Assembly: GCA_904501625.1 (NCBI GenBank)
Contig: CAJGBR010000002.1
Location: 13,072-77,071, forward strand
DNA: 64,000 nucleotides
Direction: 5' to 3'
Origin: an uncultured Rikenellaceae bacterium
Lineage (GTDB): Bacteria; Bacteroidota; Bacteroidia; Bacteroidales; Rikenellaceae
This document shows, piece after piece, positions 1 through 8,501 of this stretch (position 1 is the first letter of the stretch; every line of letters begins with the position of its first letter). Made by a program: the position numbers and the translations under genes. The notes beneath the pieces were generated by a model. That model ran no database searches, was not told the origin of the DNA, and worked only from the letters and a program-made list of their open reading frames with translations.

Positions 1-369
1 AACTGTTTCATCTTGAGCTGTGTAAGCATTGATGTTACGACCAAATTCAACGCCGTGTCTTTCGAGAGTTTTGATGATACCTTTGCCAGGGAAGTTTTTG
101 GTTCCGTTGAAACACATATGTTCCAGGAAGTGAGCCAAACCATCTTGGTCATCGTTTTCAAGCAAAGCACCTACGTTCTGCATAATGTAGAACTCAGCAC
201 GTTGTTTTGGTTCTTGGTTGTGACGGATGTAATAAGACATACCGTTTTTCAACTTACCCATACGGATTGCAGGGTCCATCTGAAGTTTCTCAGACAGATT
301 AACCTGAGCTGACAAACTGAGCGCCAAACTCATAACAAGAGTCAACACTCCAAAGAATTTAATTTTCAT
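1..369 (-). CDS. M16 family zinc peptidase, N-terminal part (runs off the window)
   Basis: The reading frame is open from the window edge back to an ATG at 369, giving the first 123 residues. Residues 1-21 look like a Sec signal peptide ending LSA before Gln22, so the protein is exported. Residues 80-84 are HFLEH, the inverted HxxEH zinc motif of M16 (insulinase/pitrilysin-like) peptidases, followed by the usual MCFNGT stretch. M16 proteins of this type are large periplasmic or outer-envelope metallopeptidases that degrade peptides; the substrate cannot be told from this fragment. Most of the protein, including the downstream Glu zinc ligand, lies outside the window. Family assignment is firm, specific role unknown. 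Confidence 0.9.
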   Translation of the reverse strand, partial: MKIKFFGVLTLVMSLALSLSAQVNLSEKLQMDPAIRMGKLKNGMSYYIRHNQEPKQRAEFYIMQNVGALLENDDQDGLAHFLEHMCFNGTKNFPGKGIIKTLERHGVEFGRNINAYTAQDETV

Positions 370-581
370 ACAATTGTATACATTTAGTTAAACTTTTTTT
401 CATTCGCAATTTAGCGGCGCAAGTTACTAATTTTTTTGTTTATAACGTTGATTTTTACAATTTTTTTAAACAATAACGCTATTAGCACACATTTATTTTA
501 TTGATTAGCAATATTTTTAAATTTATCATTTAAAATTCACAATAAAAAGCATTACCTTTACAATTCAAAAACAAATTTTAA
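370..581. other. Divergent intergenic region, M16 peptidase / NAD-binding protein
   Basis: This AT-rich gap separates two divergent genes and should hold both promoters. On the plus strand, TACCTTTA at 553-560 is one base away from the Bacteroidota -7 consensus TAnnTTTG and lies about 20 nt before the start at 582. No good match was found for the minus-strand gene. I see no ORF, hairpin terminator or RNA gene here. Confidence 0.4.
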
Positions 582-1652
582 ATGCTTTCTGAATATATTC
601 TCGATAAACTTTCGGCATACTATAAAGTTTCCGAATTCCCGACCTTGCATTCAATGATTGAGGACTGGAGCCATAAGCGACCTCTTCTCGGACTAAGAAT
701 CCTTGATTCAACGCCTGTGTTCAGAAACACGTTGCTCAAGTATTCGGCATTGCTCGCAGGTGGTGCTAAACTTGATATTGGCATTTCAGACGATATTTCG
801 AGAGATGATTCTGTGGTTGATTTTCTGCAGAGTCAGGGTATCCGCATTGTTACGCCACAAGAGGCCAACGAAACATACGACATTGTTATGGACTGTGGAG
901 CCATATTTTCATCTACTGTATCTCGATACGGCTACGTCGAGTTAACCCGCAGCGGAGTTCCGAAATACGAACAACTCGGTGTTAAAGTTTTTGCTGCCGA
1001 CAGCGGTGTAATTAAACGCATCGAGACCATACTTGGTACAGGAGAGGGATATTTTCGAGCAATGGCCGAATTGGGCTACACCGACTGGCGTGGAGCCAGA
1101 CTGACCATTTTCGGCAGTGGCAAGGTGGGCAGCGGCATAATCCTGCAAGCTCATCACCTGGGAGCAAATATTACCGTCGTAACAGATCCACCGACACTCT
1201 GTCAAAACTACCGAAAAATGTGCAACCACGTCGTAGATTATCGTGATACTGAAGCTGTTATAGAGGCTCTTTCAAAATCTAACGCAGTAGTTACGGCTAC
1301 GGGTTTGAGTTCTGTGATCGAACGATATGTCAATGCTGATTTCTTTTCGGACAAAAATATTCTACTGGCCAATATGGGAGTCGAAGACGAATATGGCGAA
1401 AGCATTTCGTCCGATATGATTCTGAATCATAAGTCGGCCCTAAATTTTATGCTCGAAGAGCCGACACATCTGAAATACATTGATGCAACGATGTCGCTGC
1501 ATAATCTCGGAGCCCTTTGGCTTTTTGAACATTCTGATTGTTCGGGCGTCATACTACCACCCTCGGATATGGAGCAACAGTTGCTGGATATTACCCGCGA
1601 GTTTGGTGAAATTGGAGATGATTTAAAAGAAATTTTGGATAACAATATTTGA
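582..1652 (+). CDS. NAD-binding protein resembling S-adenosylhomocysteine hydrolase
   Basis: This 356-residue cytoplasmic protein has a Rossmann dinucleotide-binding loop GSGKVGSG at residues 178-185, preceded by a TGEGYFRAM segment. The N-terminal part (DSTPVFRNTLLKYSALLAGGAK, residues 42-63, in outline) recalls the substrate domain of adenosylhomocysteinase, where a similar helix follows the first strand. It is clearly shorter than true adenosylhomocysteinases (about 430-480 residues) and lacks their typical HMT and C-terminal segments. I infer an AHCY-like fold with unknown substrate, possibly a homocysteine or nucleoside derivative. It precedes rsmH by 31 bp, but rsmH has its own promoter inside this gene's 3' end, so the two need not be one unit. 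Confidence 0.7.
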   Translation: MLSEYILDKLSAYYKVSEFPTLHSMIEDWSHKRPLLGLRILDSTPVFRNTLLKYSALLAGGAKLDIGISDDISRDDSVVDFLQSQGIRIVTPQEANETYDIVMDCGAIFSSTVSRYGYVELTRSGVPKYEQLGVKVFAADSGVIKRIETILGTGEGYFRAMAELGYTDWRGARLTIFGSGKVGSGIILQAHHLGANITVVTDPPTLCQNYRKMCNHVVDYRDTEAVIEALSKSNAVVTATGLSSVIERYVNADFFSDKNILLANMGVEDEYGESISSDMILNHKSALNFMLEEPTHLKYIDATMSLHNLGALWLFEHSDCSGVILPPSDMEQQLLDITREFGEIGDDLKEILDNNI

Positions 1653-1678
1653 ATCCCGACGTAAAATATGTAATTTTG
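1648..1678 (+). promoter_or_regulatory. Promoter of the rsmH-ftsL-ftsI operon
   Basis: TTTG at 1648-1651, a 19-nt spacer and TAATTTTG at 1671-1678 match the Bacteroidota -33/-7 pattern well. The -33 box overlaps the 3' end of the upstream gene. The -7 box ends only 5 nt before the rsmH ATG at 1684, so the transcript would be leaderless or nearly so. Confidence 0.6.
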
Positions 1679-1683
1679 CGACT

Positions 1684-2589
1684 ATGGAAACTTACCACGT
1701 ACCAGTGTTATTAACTGAAAGTTGCGATCTTATGGGGATTGCAGATGGCGGCGTGTATGTCGATCTGACTTTCGGAGGCGGAGGCCATACTCGTGAAATT
1801 CTTCGCAGAATGGGACCAAAATCCCATCTATTTTCGTTTGATCGTGATTCAGATACAACAGCTAATCTGCCAGATGATTCACGTTTTACTTTCATTCAGA
1901 ACAATTTCAGGTTTATGCGTGGGTGTCTTCGTTCGGAAGGTGCCGAGCAGGTAGATGCCATTCTGGCTGACTTGGGAGTATCGTCACACCACTTCGACGA
2001 GGCTGAACGTGGATTTTCATACAGATTTGATGCACCGTTGGATATGCGAATGAACCAACATTCAAAATTCTCGGCCAAAGAGTTACTGAACGAGTATCCT
2101 CAAGAACTCATCGAAAAAATCTTACGCCAATACGGAGAACTGAGAGAGTCCGGACGAATAGCCAAAGCAATTATCAAATATCGCGAGACATCACCTTTGG
2201 CAACAATAAATGACTTACTCTCAATTCTTGAACCTTGCATCTCCAGAGGCACTGATCGCAATAAGTTTTTGGCACAGGTATTTCAAGCAATCCGCATAGA
2301 GGTCAATAGCGAACTTGATGCTCTGAAGATGATGCTTGAGCAGTCGAGTCGCGTATTGCGTCCCGGAGGTCGTCTGGTAATCATTACGTACCATTCACTT
2401 GAAGATCGTCTCGTGAAGAATTTTATGCGGAATGGTAACTTTGACGGCATTCCTCAGAAAGATTTCTTCGGACGAGTAGAGACTCCATTTGAAGTTTATA
2501 ATAACAAGCCAATTGTTCCGAATGCCGAGGAGATGGAACGCAACAGCAGATCACGCAGTGCCAAATTACGTTGTGCCATTAAACTATAA
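1684..2589 (+). CDS. rsmH: 16S rRNA (cytosine1402-N4)-methyltransferase RsmH
   Basis: RsmH (MraW) transfers a methyl group from S-adenosylmethionine to N4 of C1402 in 16S rRNA, near the ribosomal P site. The 301-residue length is normal. The SAM-binding loop is at residues 26-36 (VDLTFGGGGHT), and the family signature DLGVSSHHFDEAERGFS is near residue 95, followed by PLDMRM. The C-terminal ITYHSLEDRLVK segment is also typical. The gene heads a division/wall cluster as in most bacteria, although mraZ is not next to it here. The ATG at 1684 is the first in frame after the promoter. Confidence 0.97.
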   Translation: METYHVPVLLTESCDLMGIADGGVYVDLTFGGGGHTREILRRMGPKSHLFSFDRDSDTTANLPDDSRFTFIQNNFRFMRGCLRSEGAEQVDAILADLGVSSHHFDEAERGFSYRFDAPLDMRMNQHSKFSAKELLNEYPQELIEKILRQYGELRESGRIAKAIIKYRETSPLATINDLLSILEPCISRGTDRNKFLAQVFQAIRIEVNSELDALKMMLEQSSRVLRPGGRLVIITYHSLEDRLVKNFMRNGNFDGIPQKDFFGRVETPFEVYNNKPIVPNAEEMERNSRSRSAKLRCAIKL

Positions 2590-2594
2590 TACGT

Positions 2595-3101
2595 ATGAGC
2601 AGTCATCACGAAGATATAGAATTTGAAGTTGTCAGACACGACAACGAACCGACTCACACAGAGAATTCAGAGTTTCACTCAGTAAAAAAAACTGAAATCA
2701 AAAACCTTGTTCGAAAGTCTGACACACCAAAATCATCTATTATTAATAGCACTACGACAGAACCGAATTCCACCGAAGGGGAACGAAAAAAGAGCATCTC
2801 GCTACTGAAGATTTTCTTAGGAGACTATATGGATAATGACAAATTCAAATCGATGATGCCCTATGTTATATTTGTGACAATACTTGCCATTCTGTACATC
2901 TACAACGGTTTTGCACATAATGCCAAGCATCGCCAAAAAGCCCAACTCACAGAACAGATTAAAGAATTACGTTCCAAATCGATGGCATTCAATGCTCTTA
3001 AGATGCAGGCGATCCAACGCAGTTCGATACTGAACAAATGCGATGAATTCGGACTTGAACTGGAAGAGTCTGTAACCCCACCTAAGATTGTTGAAAAATG
3101 A
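2595..3101 (+). CDS. ftsL: FtsL-like cell division membrane protein
   Basis: A 168-residue single-pass membrane protein. It has a long charged cytoplasmic tail (residues 1-88), one hydrophobic segment at about 89-106 and a short periplasmic helical region with heptad-like spacing. This architecture and its position between rsmH and ftsI (ATG overlap of 4 bases with ftsI) fit the Bacteroidota FtsL-like proteins, which act with FtsB and FtsQ in the divisome to activate FtsWI. FtsL sequences are poorly conserved, so the call rests on topology and context. The N-terminal tail is longer than in proteobacterial FtsL. Confidence 0.75.
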   Translation: MSSHHEDIEFEVVRHDNEPTHTENSEFHSVKKTEIKNLVRKSDTPKSSIINSTTTEPNSTEGERKKSISLLKIFLGDYMDNDKFKSMMPYVIFVTILAILYIYNGFAHNAKHRQKAQLTEQIKELRSKSMAFNALKMQAIQRSSILNKCDEFGLELEESVTPPKIVEK

Positions 3102-5296
3102 CAATAAATAAGACAAATAAAAAATCGCCCAAAGAGAAGTATATTTCAGATATGGCCTTAACCTTCAGGATATTTCTTGTATTTAGCGGCTTAATTGTTT
3201 GGAATATATTTGCTATTCAATTCGGACCAGATGCAGAGAAGCTCCGATCTGATGCCGATTCATTGGTATACAAACGCGTGACCATCAAGGCTCACCGCGG
3301 CAACATATTCGCACGCGATGGACGAGTACTTGCCACGTCGGTTCCGATGTATGAATTCCGTATGGACTTTGGTTCAGATGCACTTGTAGACTCACTATTC
3401 TATAATCCTCGTACAAAAAAGAATTACGTTAAAGATTTGGCAGACAGTCTGTCATCAATGTTTGGAGATGCAAGTTCTGCGACCTACGAGAACCGAATAT
3501 CCAAATACCTCAACGACAAGAACCATTCGAACCGATATGTAAAAATTCTTCCGCGACGTGTAAACTACACCGAAATGCAGCGACTGAAAAAGTTTCCCAT
3601 CTGGAAGAATGGTCAGCGAAAGACAGGTCTTATCATAGTGCCTTCAACCAAGCGAATTTTACCTCACGGCTCGATGGCCTCAAGAACAATCGGTAATGTT
3701 AACAAAGATGGTAAAGGCAGTGGTCTTGAAATATCATTCAATGAAGAATTGTCGGGCAAGGACGGCAGTAGTATAATGCGTAAGGTATCGGGCTCATTCA
3801 GAGTACCCGAACCTGATGAATCAAACTCCGAGCCTGTTGACGGACAAGATATTGTCACAACGTTAGACATTGATGTTCAAGACGTAGCCGATGCGAGTCT
3901 TCGTCGTCAGATATTGGAACAGGAAGCTGAATGGGGTACTGCAATCCTAATGGAGGTTGAAACAGGCGAGATTCGTGCAATGGCCAACATTACCCGCAGA
4001 GGAGACAAACTAGTCGAAGACTACAACCACGCACTCGGACAGTTGGGTGAACCCGGTTCTACGATGAAACTTGCTTCACTGATTGTCCTTCTTGAAGATG
4101 CCGGAATGTCTCTGAGTGATACCATTGACACAGGTTCGGGTTCAGAACGAGTCAATGGTTATATCGAGACCGACACCCGTCGCGGAGGTTACGGACTGCA
4201 GAGCCTTAAGGGTGTATTCGAACACTCATCGAACATTGGTTTTGCAAAGGCCGTTACCGAACACTATAACTCAAACCCTCAGCGATTTGTTGACCAGCTC
4301 CGCAAATTGGGTCTAGACAAGGATTTGGAGTTCCAGATAAGCGGTGCTGCCCGTACGAAACTCTATGGACCTGACAGCAAATTGTGGAGCAAAATATCTT
4401 TCAATAAGTTGTCGTATGGTTATTTTATCTACATCACCCCGTTACACGTACTGACCTTCTATAATGCAGTTGCCAATAAAGGCAAGATGGTTGCCCCGAT
4501 GATTGTCAGCGAATTACGCAGTTATGGCAATACAATTAAAACCTTTAAGCCAAGAACAATTGTCGAAAAAATCTGTTCGGATAAGACCCTAGCCGATATT
4601 CACACGTGTCTTAAGGGCGTAGTCACTGATGGCACAGGTGCATTGTTGCAGAACGATTATTACGAGATTGCGTGTAAAACAGGTACTGCTCAGGTTTATA
4701 ATCCGGAAACCAAATCATACAAGAATCCACGTGATGGCAGTTGTCGATATCTTGCAACAATGGTCGGATATTTTCCAGCTGACAATCCCAAATACACTTG
4801 TATAGTTTCAATACAGACACTACATCGTCCGGGTTCGACTAAGCGTTTTTATGGAGGTTCACTTGCAGGTCCTGTATTCAGAGATATTGCCAACCGCATC
4901 GTAAGTAAAGATTATATGTGGCAAAAGGAACTCTCTGATGCAGATAGTGCTGCAACAGACAGACCTAAGATTAAATCTGGCAATGCCACAATCAAGGAAA
5001 TTCGCCGCATAGCTAAATCAGAACGACTCAACATTGATAAGATAGAGGGTAAAAATGGCGACTATAATAGATTCTCGTGGCGTGGAGATACATTGGTTAC
5101 AGAATCAATAAAGATTGATTCTAGCCGAATGCCCAATGTCAATGGAATGGGACTGAGAGATGCCGTAAAACTTCTAGAAGGAATGGGAATGAAGGTGCGT
5201 CATACGGGACGTGGTACTGTGGTAAATCAGAGTCCTGCAGCTGGCAGCATTGTCCGTTCGGGCAACAATGTCACTCTGACATTGGCCATTAAGTAA
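3098..5296 (+). CDS. ftsI: Division transpeptidase FtsI (PBP3) with C-terminal PASTA domain
   Basis: This class B penicillin-binding protein cross-links septal peptidoglycan. It has 732 residues: an N-terminal anchor at about 20-42, a pedestal domain opening with the RGNIFARDG motif near 67-75, and a transpeptidase domain with the catalytic STMK at 321-324 (Ser321), SSN at 377-379 and KTG at 527-529. A PASTA domain occupies roughly 673-732. PASTA domains on FtsI are usual in Bacteroidota. The gene overlaps ftsL by 4 bases, implying translational coupling. It is the last gene of this cluster; murE, mraY, murD, ftsW and murG, which commonly follow, are absent from the window. Confidence 0.95.
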   Translation: MTINKTNKKSPKEKYISDMALTFRIFLVFSGLIVWNIFAIQFGPDAEKLRSDADSLVYKRVTIKAHRGNIFARDGRVLATSVPMYEFRMDFGSDALVDSLFYNPRTKKNYVKDLADSLSSMFGDASSATYENRISKYLNDKNHSNRYVKILPRRVNYTEMQRLKKFPIWKNGQRKTGLIIVPSTKRILPHGSMASRTIGNVNKDGKGSGLEISFNEELSGKDGSSIMRKVSGSFRVPEPDESNSEPVDGQDIVTTLDIDVQDVADASLRRQILEQEAEWGTAILMEVETGEIRAMANITRRGDKLVEDYNHALGQLGEPGSTMKLASLIVLLEDAGMSLSDTIDTGSGSERVNGYIETDTRRGGYGLQSLKGVFEHSSNIGFAKAVTEHYNSNPQRFVDQLRKLGLDKDLEFQISGAARTKLYGPDSKLWSKISFNKLSYGYFIYITPLHVLTFYNAVANKGKMVAPMIVSELRSYGNTIKTFKPRTIVEKICSDKTLADIHTCLKGVVTDGTGALLQNDYYEIACKTGTAQVYNPETKSYKNPRDGSCRYLATMVGYFPADNPKYTCIVSIQTLHRPGSTKRFYGGSLAGPVFRDIANRIVSKDYMWQKELSDADSAATDRPKIKSGNATIKEIRRIAKSERLNIDKIEGKNGDYNRFSWRGDTLVTESIKIDSSRMPNVNGMGLRDAVKLLEGMGMKVRHTGRGTVVNQSPAAGSIVRSGNNVTLTLAIK

Positions 5297-5392
5297 CATA
5301 TTGCCAAATCTGATAAATGATATAAAGTCAGAGGTGAAGATGTTGGTTCAGAACGAAAATTCAAATGTTTAGAGGATATTGGCAATGAAAAA

Positions 5393-5429
5393 AGAGATAG
5401 GCAAATAATTTGCTTATCCCTTTTTATTT
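5393..5429 (+). terminator. Probable terminator after ftsI
   Basis: The arms GATAGGCAAAT and ATTTGCTTATC pair over 11 bases with one G-T wobble and almost no loop beyond the central AT-rich bases. A run of T follows (cccTTTTTaTTTT). It lies about 100 bp after the ftsI stop. The weak, AT-rich stem lowers certainty. Confidence 0.5.
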
Positions 5430-5561
5430 TGAGCCTCCTTTAACCTCTTTTTACACATCTGAATATTACAGATATAATAACGATATTTACTATTCTTATT
5501 CCTCTGTCAAAGTATAATACCATTTTGTATAAACAATGGTCAAAATGTGCTATTTAATATC

Positions 5562-5599
5562 AAAAAAAACGTGGCAAAACCTGTAAAAAGTTTTGCCAC
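5562..5599 (-). terminator. Rho-independent terminator of the minus-strand operon
   Basis: GTGGCAAAAC (5571-5580) and GTTTTGCCAC (5590-5599) form a perfect 10-bp stem with a 9-nt loop. Read on the minus strand, the stem is followed directly by eight T residues (5562-5569). It sits about 40 bp past the stop of the DUF2795 gene and closes the operon that starts near 10.9 kb. Confidence 0.85.
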
Positions 5600-5637
5600 C
5601 TACGAATTCAATCAATTGATATCCAACTAATTATACT

Positions 5638-5859
5638 TTAGTATTCATCTTCGTTAAAGAAGAAATCGTCCTTACTTGGGTAGTCCGGCCAGATGTCTTC
5701 TATACTTTCATATACGTCACCTTCATCTTCAATTTCCTGAAGATTTTCAATCACCTCAAGCGGTGCACCCGAACGGTATGCATAATCTATCAGTTCATCC
5801 TTTGTTGCGGGCCAAGGAGCATCTTCCAATTTAGAAGCTAATTCAAGTGTCCAATACAT
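5638..5859 (-). CDS. DUF2795 family small protein
   Basis: A 73-residue acidic protein. The first part (MYWTLELASKLEDAPWPATKDELIDYAYRSG in outline) and the PLEVIENLQEIED segment match DUF2795, a small family common in Bacteroidota with no established function. The C-terminus is rich in Asp, Glu and Phe/Tyr. No membrane segment or signal peptide is present. It is the final gene of the minus-strand run, 82 bp after the adenosyltransferase gene, and is followed by a strong terminator. The wider gap leaves room for a separate promoter, but I found no clean one. Confidence 0.8.
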   Translation of the reverse strand: MYWTLELASKLEDAPWPATKDELIDYAYRSGAPLEVIENLQEIEDEGDVYESIEDIWPDYPSKDDFFFNEDEY

Positions 5860-5941
5860 AATCTATTACTTCAATTTATTAAACTTGATGGATCAAATTT
5901 CCTACTTCAGGTTGCGAATATAGTAAAAATTTCCAAACAAA

Positions 5942-6493
5942 CTACGGAATCCACAATATTTCTTCAGAATTTATTGTCTGAGAAATTCTTCGCCCCAACA
6001 CATACAAATAATCTGACAAACGATTCAGATACAACAATACCTCAGGAAACAATTCTGTAGCGTGTTCTACGGCTACCACTCTGCGTTCTGCACGTCTTAC
6101 AATCGTCCGAGCTACGTGCGATAACGAAACAAGTGTATCACCTCCGGGCAGCGTAAATTTATCGATTCGTGGCAGTAATTTTTCTATTTCATCAATCTGT
6201 TTCTCAAGCATTGCAATATCATCACGAGTTATTTCAGGCAATACCTTTTTGACATCAGGCTCAGCAGCTACGATAGCCGAGGCCTTCATCATATCACCCA
6301 ACACTCTCAACAGCACATCTTGTTGATCGGCCAATACCACTTTTTTCACCAGCGAATCTCTCAATAATGCAACGTGAGCCTGAGCTTCGTCTATTGCACC
6401 ATAAGCCTCCAGACGCAGATCACATTTCGATACACGCGTTCCGCCAACCAACGATGTTGTTCCGCCGTCACCAGTTTTTGTATAGACACTCAT
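5942..6493 (-). CDS. PduO-type cob(I)alamin adenosyltransferase
   Basis: This enzyme transfers the 5'-deoxyadenosyl group of ATP to cob(I)alamin to make adenosylcobalamin. The 183-residue protein starts with the PduO-family ATP-binding motif TKTGDGGTTSL (residues 5-15). Further on it has the LRLEAYGAIDEA segment and the cobalamin-side helix VRRAERRV near residue 131, all conserved in this family. It is cytoplasmic. It follows pyrI by 4 bp in the minus-strand operon. The window also encodes an adenosylcobalamin enzyme, lysine 5,6-aminomutase at 52.9-55.2 kb, so supplying that cofactor is a likely job, although methylmalonyl-CoA mutase outside the window is another possible client. Confidence 0.93.
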   Translation of the reverse strand: MSVYTKTGDGGTTSLVGGTRVSKCDLRLEAYGAIDEAQAHVALLRDSLVKKVVLADQQDVLLRVLGDMMKASAIVAAEPDVKKVLPEITRDDIAMLEKQIDEIEKLLPRIDKFTLPGGDTLVSLSHVARTIVRRAERRVVAVEHATELFPEVLLYLNRLSDYLYVLGRRISQTINSEEILWIP

Positions 6494-6497
6494 AACA

Positions 6498-6962
6498 TTA
6501 ATATTTTAATTGTGCTTCGTCCCAACGAGTCTCTTTTTCGCAATATCTGCATTTGAATGTAATCTTTCCATCAGCATCTCTTCCCACTTTAAAGTGAGTT
6601 TCGATTACTTCGGCATTTGTTATACACTTCGGATTTGCACATTTAATGAATCCATCGATATACTCAGGCACCTTGACCTGACGTTTCTCAACCACCTTAA
6701 AATCTCGTATCGTATTGACACAGGCATTCGGAGCCACTATTGCGATATGATTAATTTCGTGGTCTTCGCAGAATCGGTCTGAGATTTTAATGATAGCCTT
6801 ACGCCCCATACTTTTACTCGTAAAGTTCATACCGAAGGTCATCATCAAATCGTTTTGATTTTCCAATCCGAGAATGTTTATAATTTTAAAAAGTGCATCT
6901 GCCGGAATATGGTCTATAACAGTTCCGTTCTCAATTGCACTTACTTCGAGTTTTCTTTCCAT
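6498..6962 (-). CDS. pyrI: Aspartate carbamoyltransferase regulatory chain PyrI
   Basis: PyrI binds nucleotide effectors and, through a zinc site, holds catalytic PyrB trimers together in the allosteric aspartate carbamoyltransferase complex of pyrimidine synthesis. The 154-residue length is standard. The zinc site is visible as C-x4-C (CANPKC) followed by C-x2-C (CRYC) in the C-terminal third. The N-terminal half carries the nucleotide-binding segment, including IDHIPAD. The gene lies 9 bp downstream of pyrB, the usual pairing. All four Cys ligands are present, so assembly should be normal. Confidence 0.96.
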   Translation of the reverse strand: MERKLEVSAIENGTVIDHIPADALFKIINILGLENQNDLMMTFGMNFTSKSMGRKAIIKISDRFCEDHEINHIAIVAPNACVNTIRDFKVVEKRQVKVPEYIDGFIKCANPKCITNAEVIETHFKVGRDADGKITFKCRYCEKETRWDEAQLKY

Positions 6963-6971
6963 AGTTCCGAA

Positions 6972-7877
6972 TTATTTAGCACCCAACAAATATGTAATAA
7001 TTGCCATACGAGTATACACCCCGTTCTCAGTCTGCTGGAAGTAATAAGCCTTTGGATTAGCATCTACGTCAGTTGCGATTTCGTTAACTCTTGGCAGAGG
7101 GTGAAGTATTCGCATATTGTCCTTGGTATTATCCAACATCGAGTTTCTTAAGATATATGCATTCTTTACACGTTCATATTCCATAAGATCCGAGAAACGT
7201 TCACGTTGTACACGTGTCATATATATGATATCCACGTCGTTAATATACTTGTTGAAATCTTGGGTTTCTACGAATTGCAACCCCTTTTCTGTAAGAAACT
7301 CTTTATACTCACGTGGCAATGCAAGTTCAACGGGCGACACGAATGTAAACCTCGCACCAAAATGCGACATTGCCTGCAACAACGAGTGGACCGTACGACC
7401 ATATTTTAAATCTCCGACCATCATAATGTGCAATCCTTCAAGTGTTCCCTGCGTTTTCATTATCGAATACAAATCAAGCAAAGTCTGACTTGGATGTTGA
7501 TTAGCACCGTCACCTGCATTGACAATTGGCACCTTTGCCACTTCACTTGCATATCTGGCTGCACCTTCGAGGTAGTGACGCATCACAATCATATCACAAT
7601 AATTCGAGATGATTGAGATCGTATCGTGGAAAGTTTCGCCTTTTGAGATACTTGTATTCGAAGCCTCAGAGAAACCGATAACACGCCCGCCCAAACGGTT
7701 AATGGCACTCTCGAAACTCAATCTTGTACGAGTAGATGGTTCAAAGAACAGCGATGCAATAACCTTTCCGAGAAGGATTCGCTGATTTGGATTTGCCTCA
7801 AAATCTGCAGCAAGTTCCATTATTTTTAGGATTTCCTCTTTTGAGAAATCGCCTATTGACACAAGACTTTTCTTCAT
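6972..7877 (-). CDS. pyrB: Aspartate carbamoyltransferase catalytic chain PyrB
   Basis: PyrB condenses carbamoyl phosphate and L-aspartate to N-carbamoyl-L-aspartate, the first committed step of pyrimidine synthesis. The 301-residue protein has the carbamoyl-phosphate motif [12 protein letters not shown] (residues 45-56) and the [11 protein letters not shown] motif mid-protein. It ends with HPLPRVNEI and the [10 protein letters not shown] helix. Length and motifs are normal for the class that works with PyrI. Its start overlaps the stop of the upstream YigZ-family gene by 4 bases (ATGA), so translation is probably coupled. Confidence 0.97.
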   Translation of the reverse strand: MKKSLVSIGDFSKEEILKIMELAADFEANPNQRILLGKVIASLFFEPSTRTRLSFESAINRLGGRVIGFSEASNTSISKGETFHDTISIISNYCDMIVMRHYLEGAARYASEVAKVPIVNAGDGANQHPSQTLLDLYSIMKTQGTLEGLHIMMVGDLKYGRTVHSLLQAMSHFGARFTFVSPVELALPREYKEFLTEKGLQFVETQDFNKYINDVDIIYMTRVQRERFSDLMEYERVKNAYILRNSMLDNTKDNMRILHPLPRVNEIATDVDANPKAYYFQQTENGVYTRMAIITYLLGAK

Positions 7878-8491
7878 CTGTATTCCAAAAAGTTAAGTTT
7901 TATATTTTCAGCATTTTCGAGTCGTTTTTCAAACATAGGTTGTTTAGCTTGTCTGATAGCGACTGTCATCGTACACAAGTTATCGAAGTTCTGACTGAGA
8001 ATCTTGACTTCGAGATCTTTGACTGTTTTCATCACTTCATTCATAACCTCAAACCCGAACATCACCTCATACACAGCATCAATCGTCCTAAGTTCGACTT
8101 TTGCAGCAGCAATGACCTCTGCCGCAGATTCGCGATAAGCAGCTATCAAGCCCGGGATTCCGAGTTTTGTTCCACCGAACCATCTAATCACGACAATCAG
8201 CGAATTGGTAATCTCTTCTGACAAAAGTTGTCCAAGAATAGGTTTTCCAGCTGATGACGAGGGTTCACCATCATCATTTGCTCTCCAGCGTTCGCCCTTG
8301 AAACCGAGTCGCCAAGCATAACAGTGGTGAGTCGCATCGTAATATTTCTTTTTTATTTTATCTACGATTTCGGATATTTCCTGCTCCGATTCAACGTGAA
8401 AACCCAACGACAAGAATTTACTTGAACGTTCACGCATTGCAGCTTCACACTCTTCTGCAATTGTTCTATATTCGTCGTCAGCGAGTTTCAT
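7874..8491 (-). CDS. YigZ/IMPACT family protein
   Basis: A 205-residue protein of the YigZ/IMPACT (UPF0029) family. It has the family features [15 protein letters not shown] near residue 23, the [11 protein letters not shown] segment and [15 protein letters not shown] (roughly residues 72-86), followed by [12 protein letters not shown]. These proteins have an N-terminal ribosomal-S5-like fold and a C-terminal domain resembling part of EF-G. Eukaryotic IMPACT modulates translational control, while the bacterial role remains unsettled. The protein is cytoplasmic. It sits between lepB (10 bp upstream) and pyrB (4-base overlap) in a mixed housekeeping operon. Confidence 0.93.
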   Translation of the reverse strand: MKLADDEYRTIAEECEAAMRERSSKFLSLGFHVESEQEISEIVDKIKKKYYDATHHCYAWRLGFKGERWRANDDGEPSSSAGKPILGQLLSEEITNSLIVVIRWFGGTKLGIPGLIAAYRESAAEVIAAAKVELRTIDAVYEVMFGFEVMNEVMKTVKDLEVKILSQNFDNLCTMTVAIRQAKQPMFEKRLENAENIKLNFLEYR

Positions 8492-8501
8492 TATCCGACT
8501 C

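Larger units (their letters stand above)
5297..5637. other. Intergenic region between convergent ftsI and DUF2795 gene
   Basis: No gene is supported in these 341 bases. The stretch contains two terminator hairpins, one after each converging gene (annotated separately), plus AT-rich sequence between them. It is also the place where the division cluster breaks off. Confidence 0.6.

Noticed and set aside
13..312. A 99-codon plus-strand frame at the left edge
   Set aside because: It lies opposite the M16 peptidase, whose HFLEH motif and signal peptide are unmistakable.
7211..7222. Other CACGTG palindromes as parS sites (for example at 7211, 54245 and 59884)
   Set aside because: The 6-bp core occurs about as often as chance predicts in 64 kb. 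Only the two sites at thiC extend to 12 bp.
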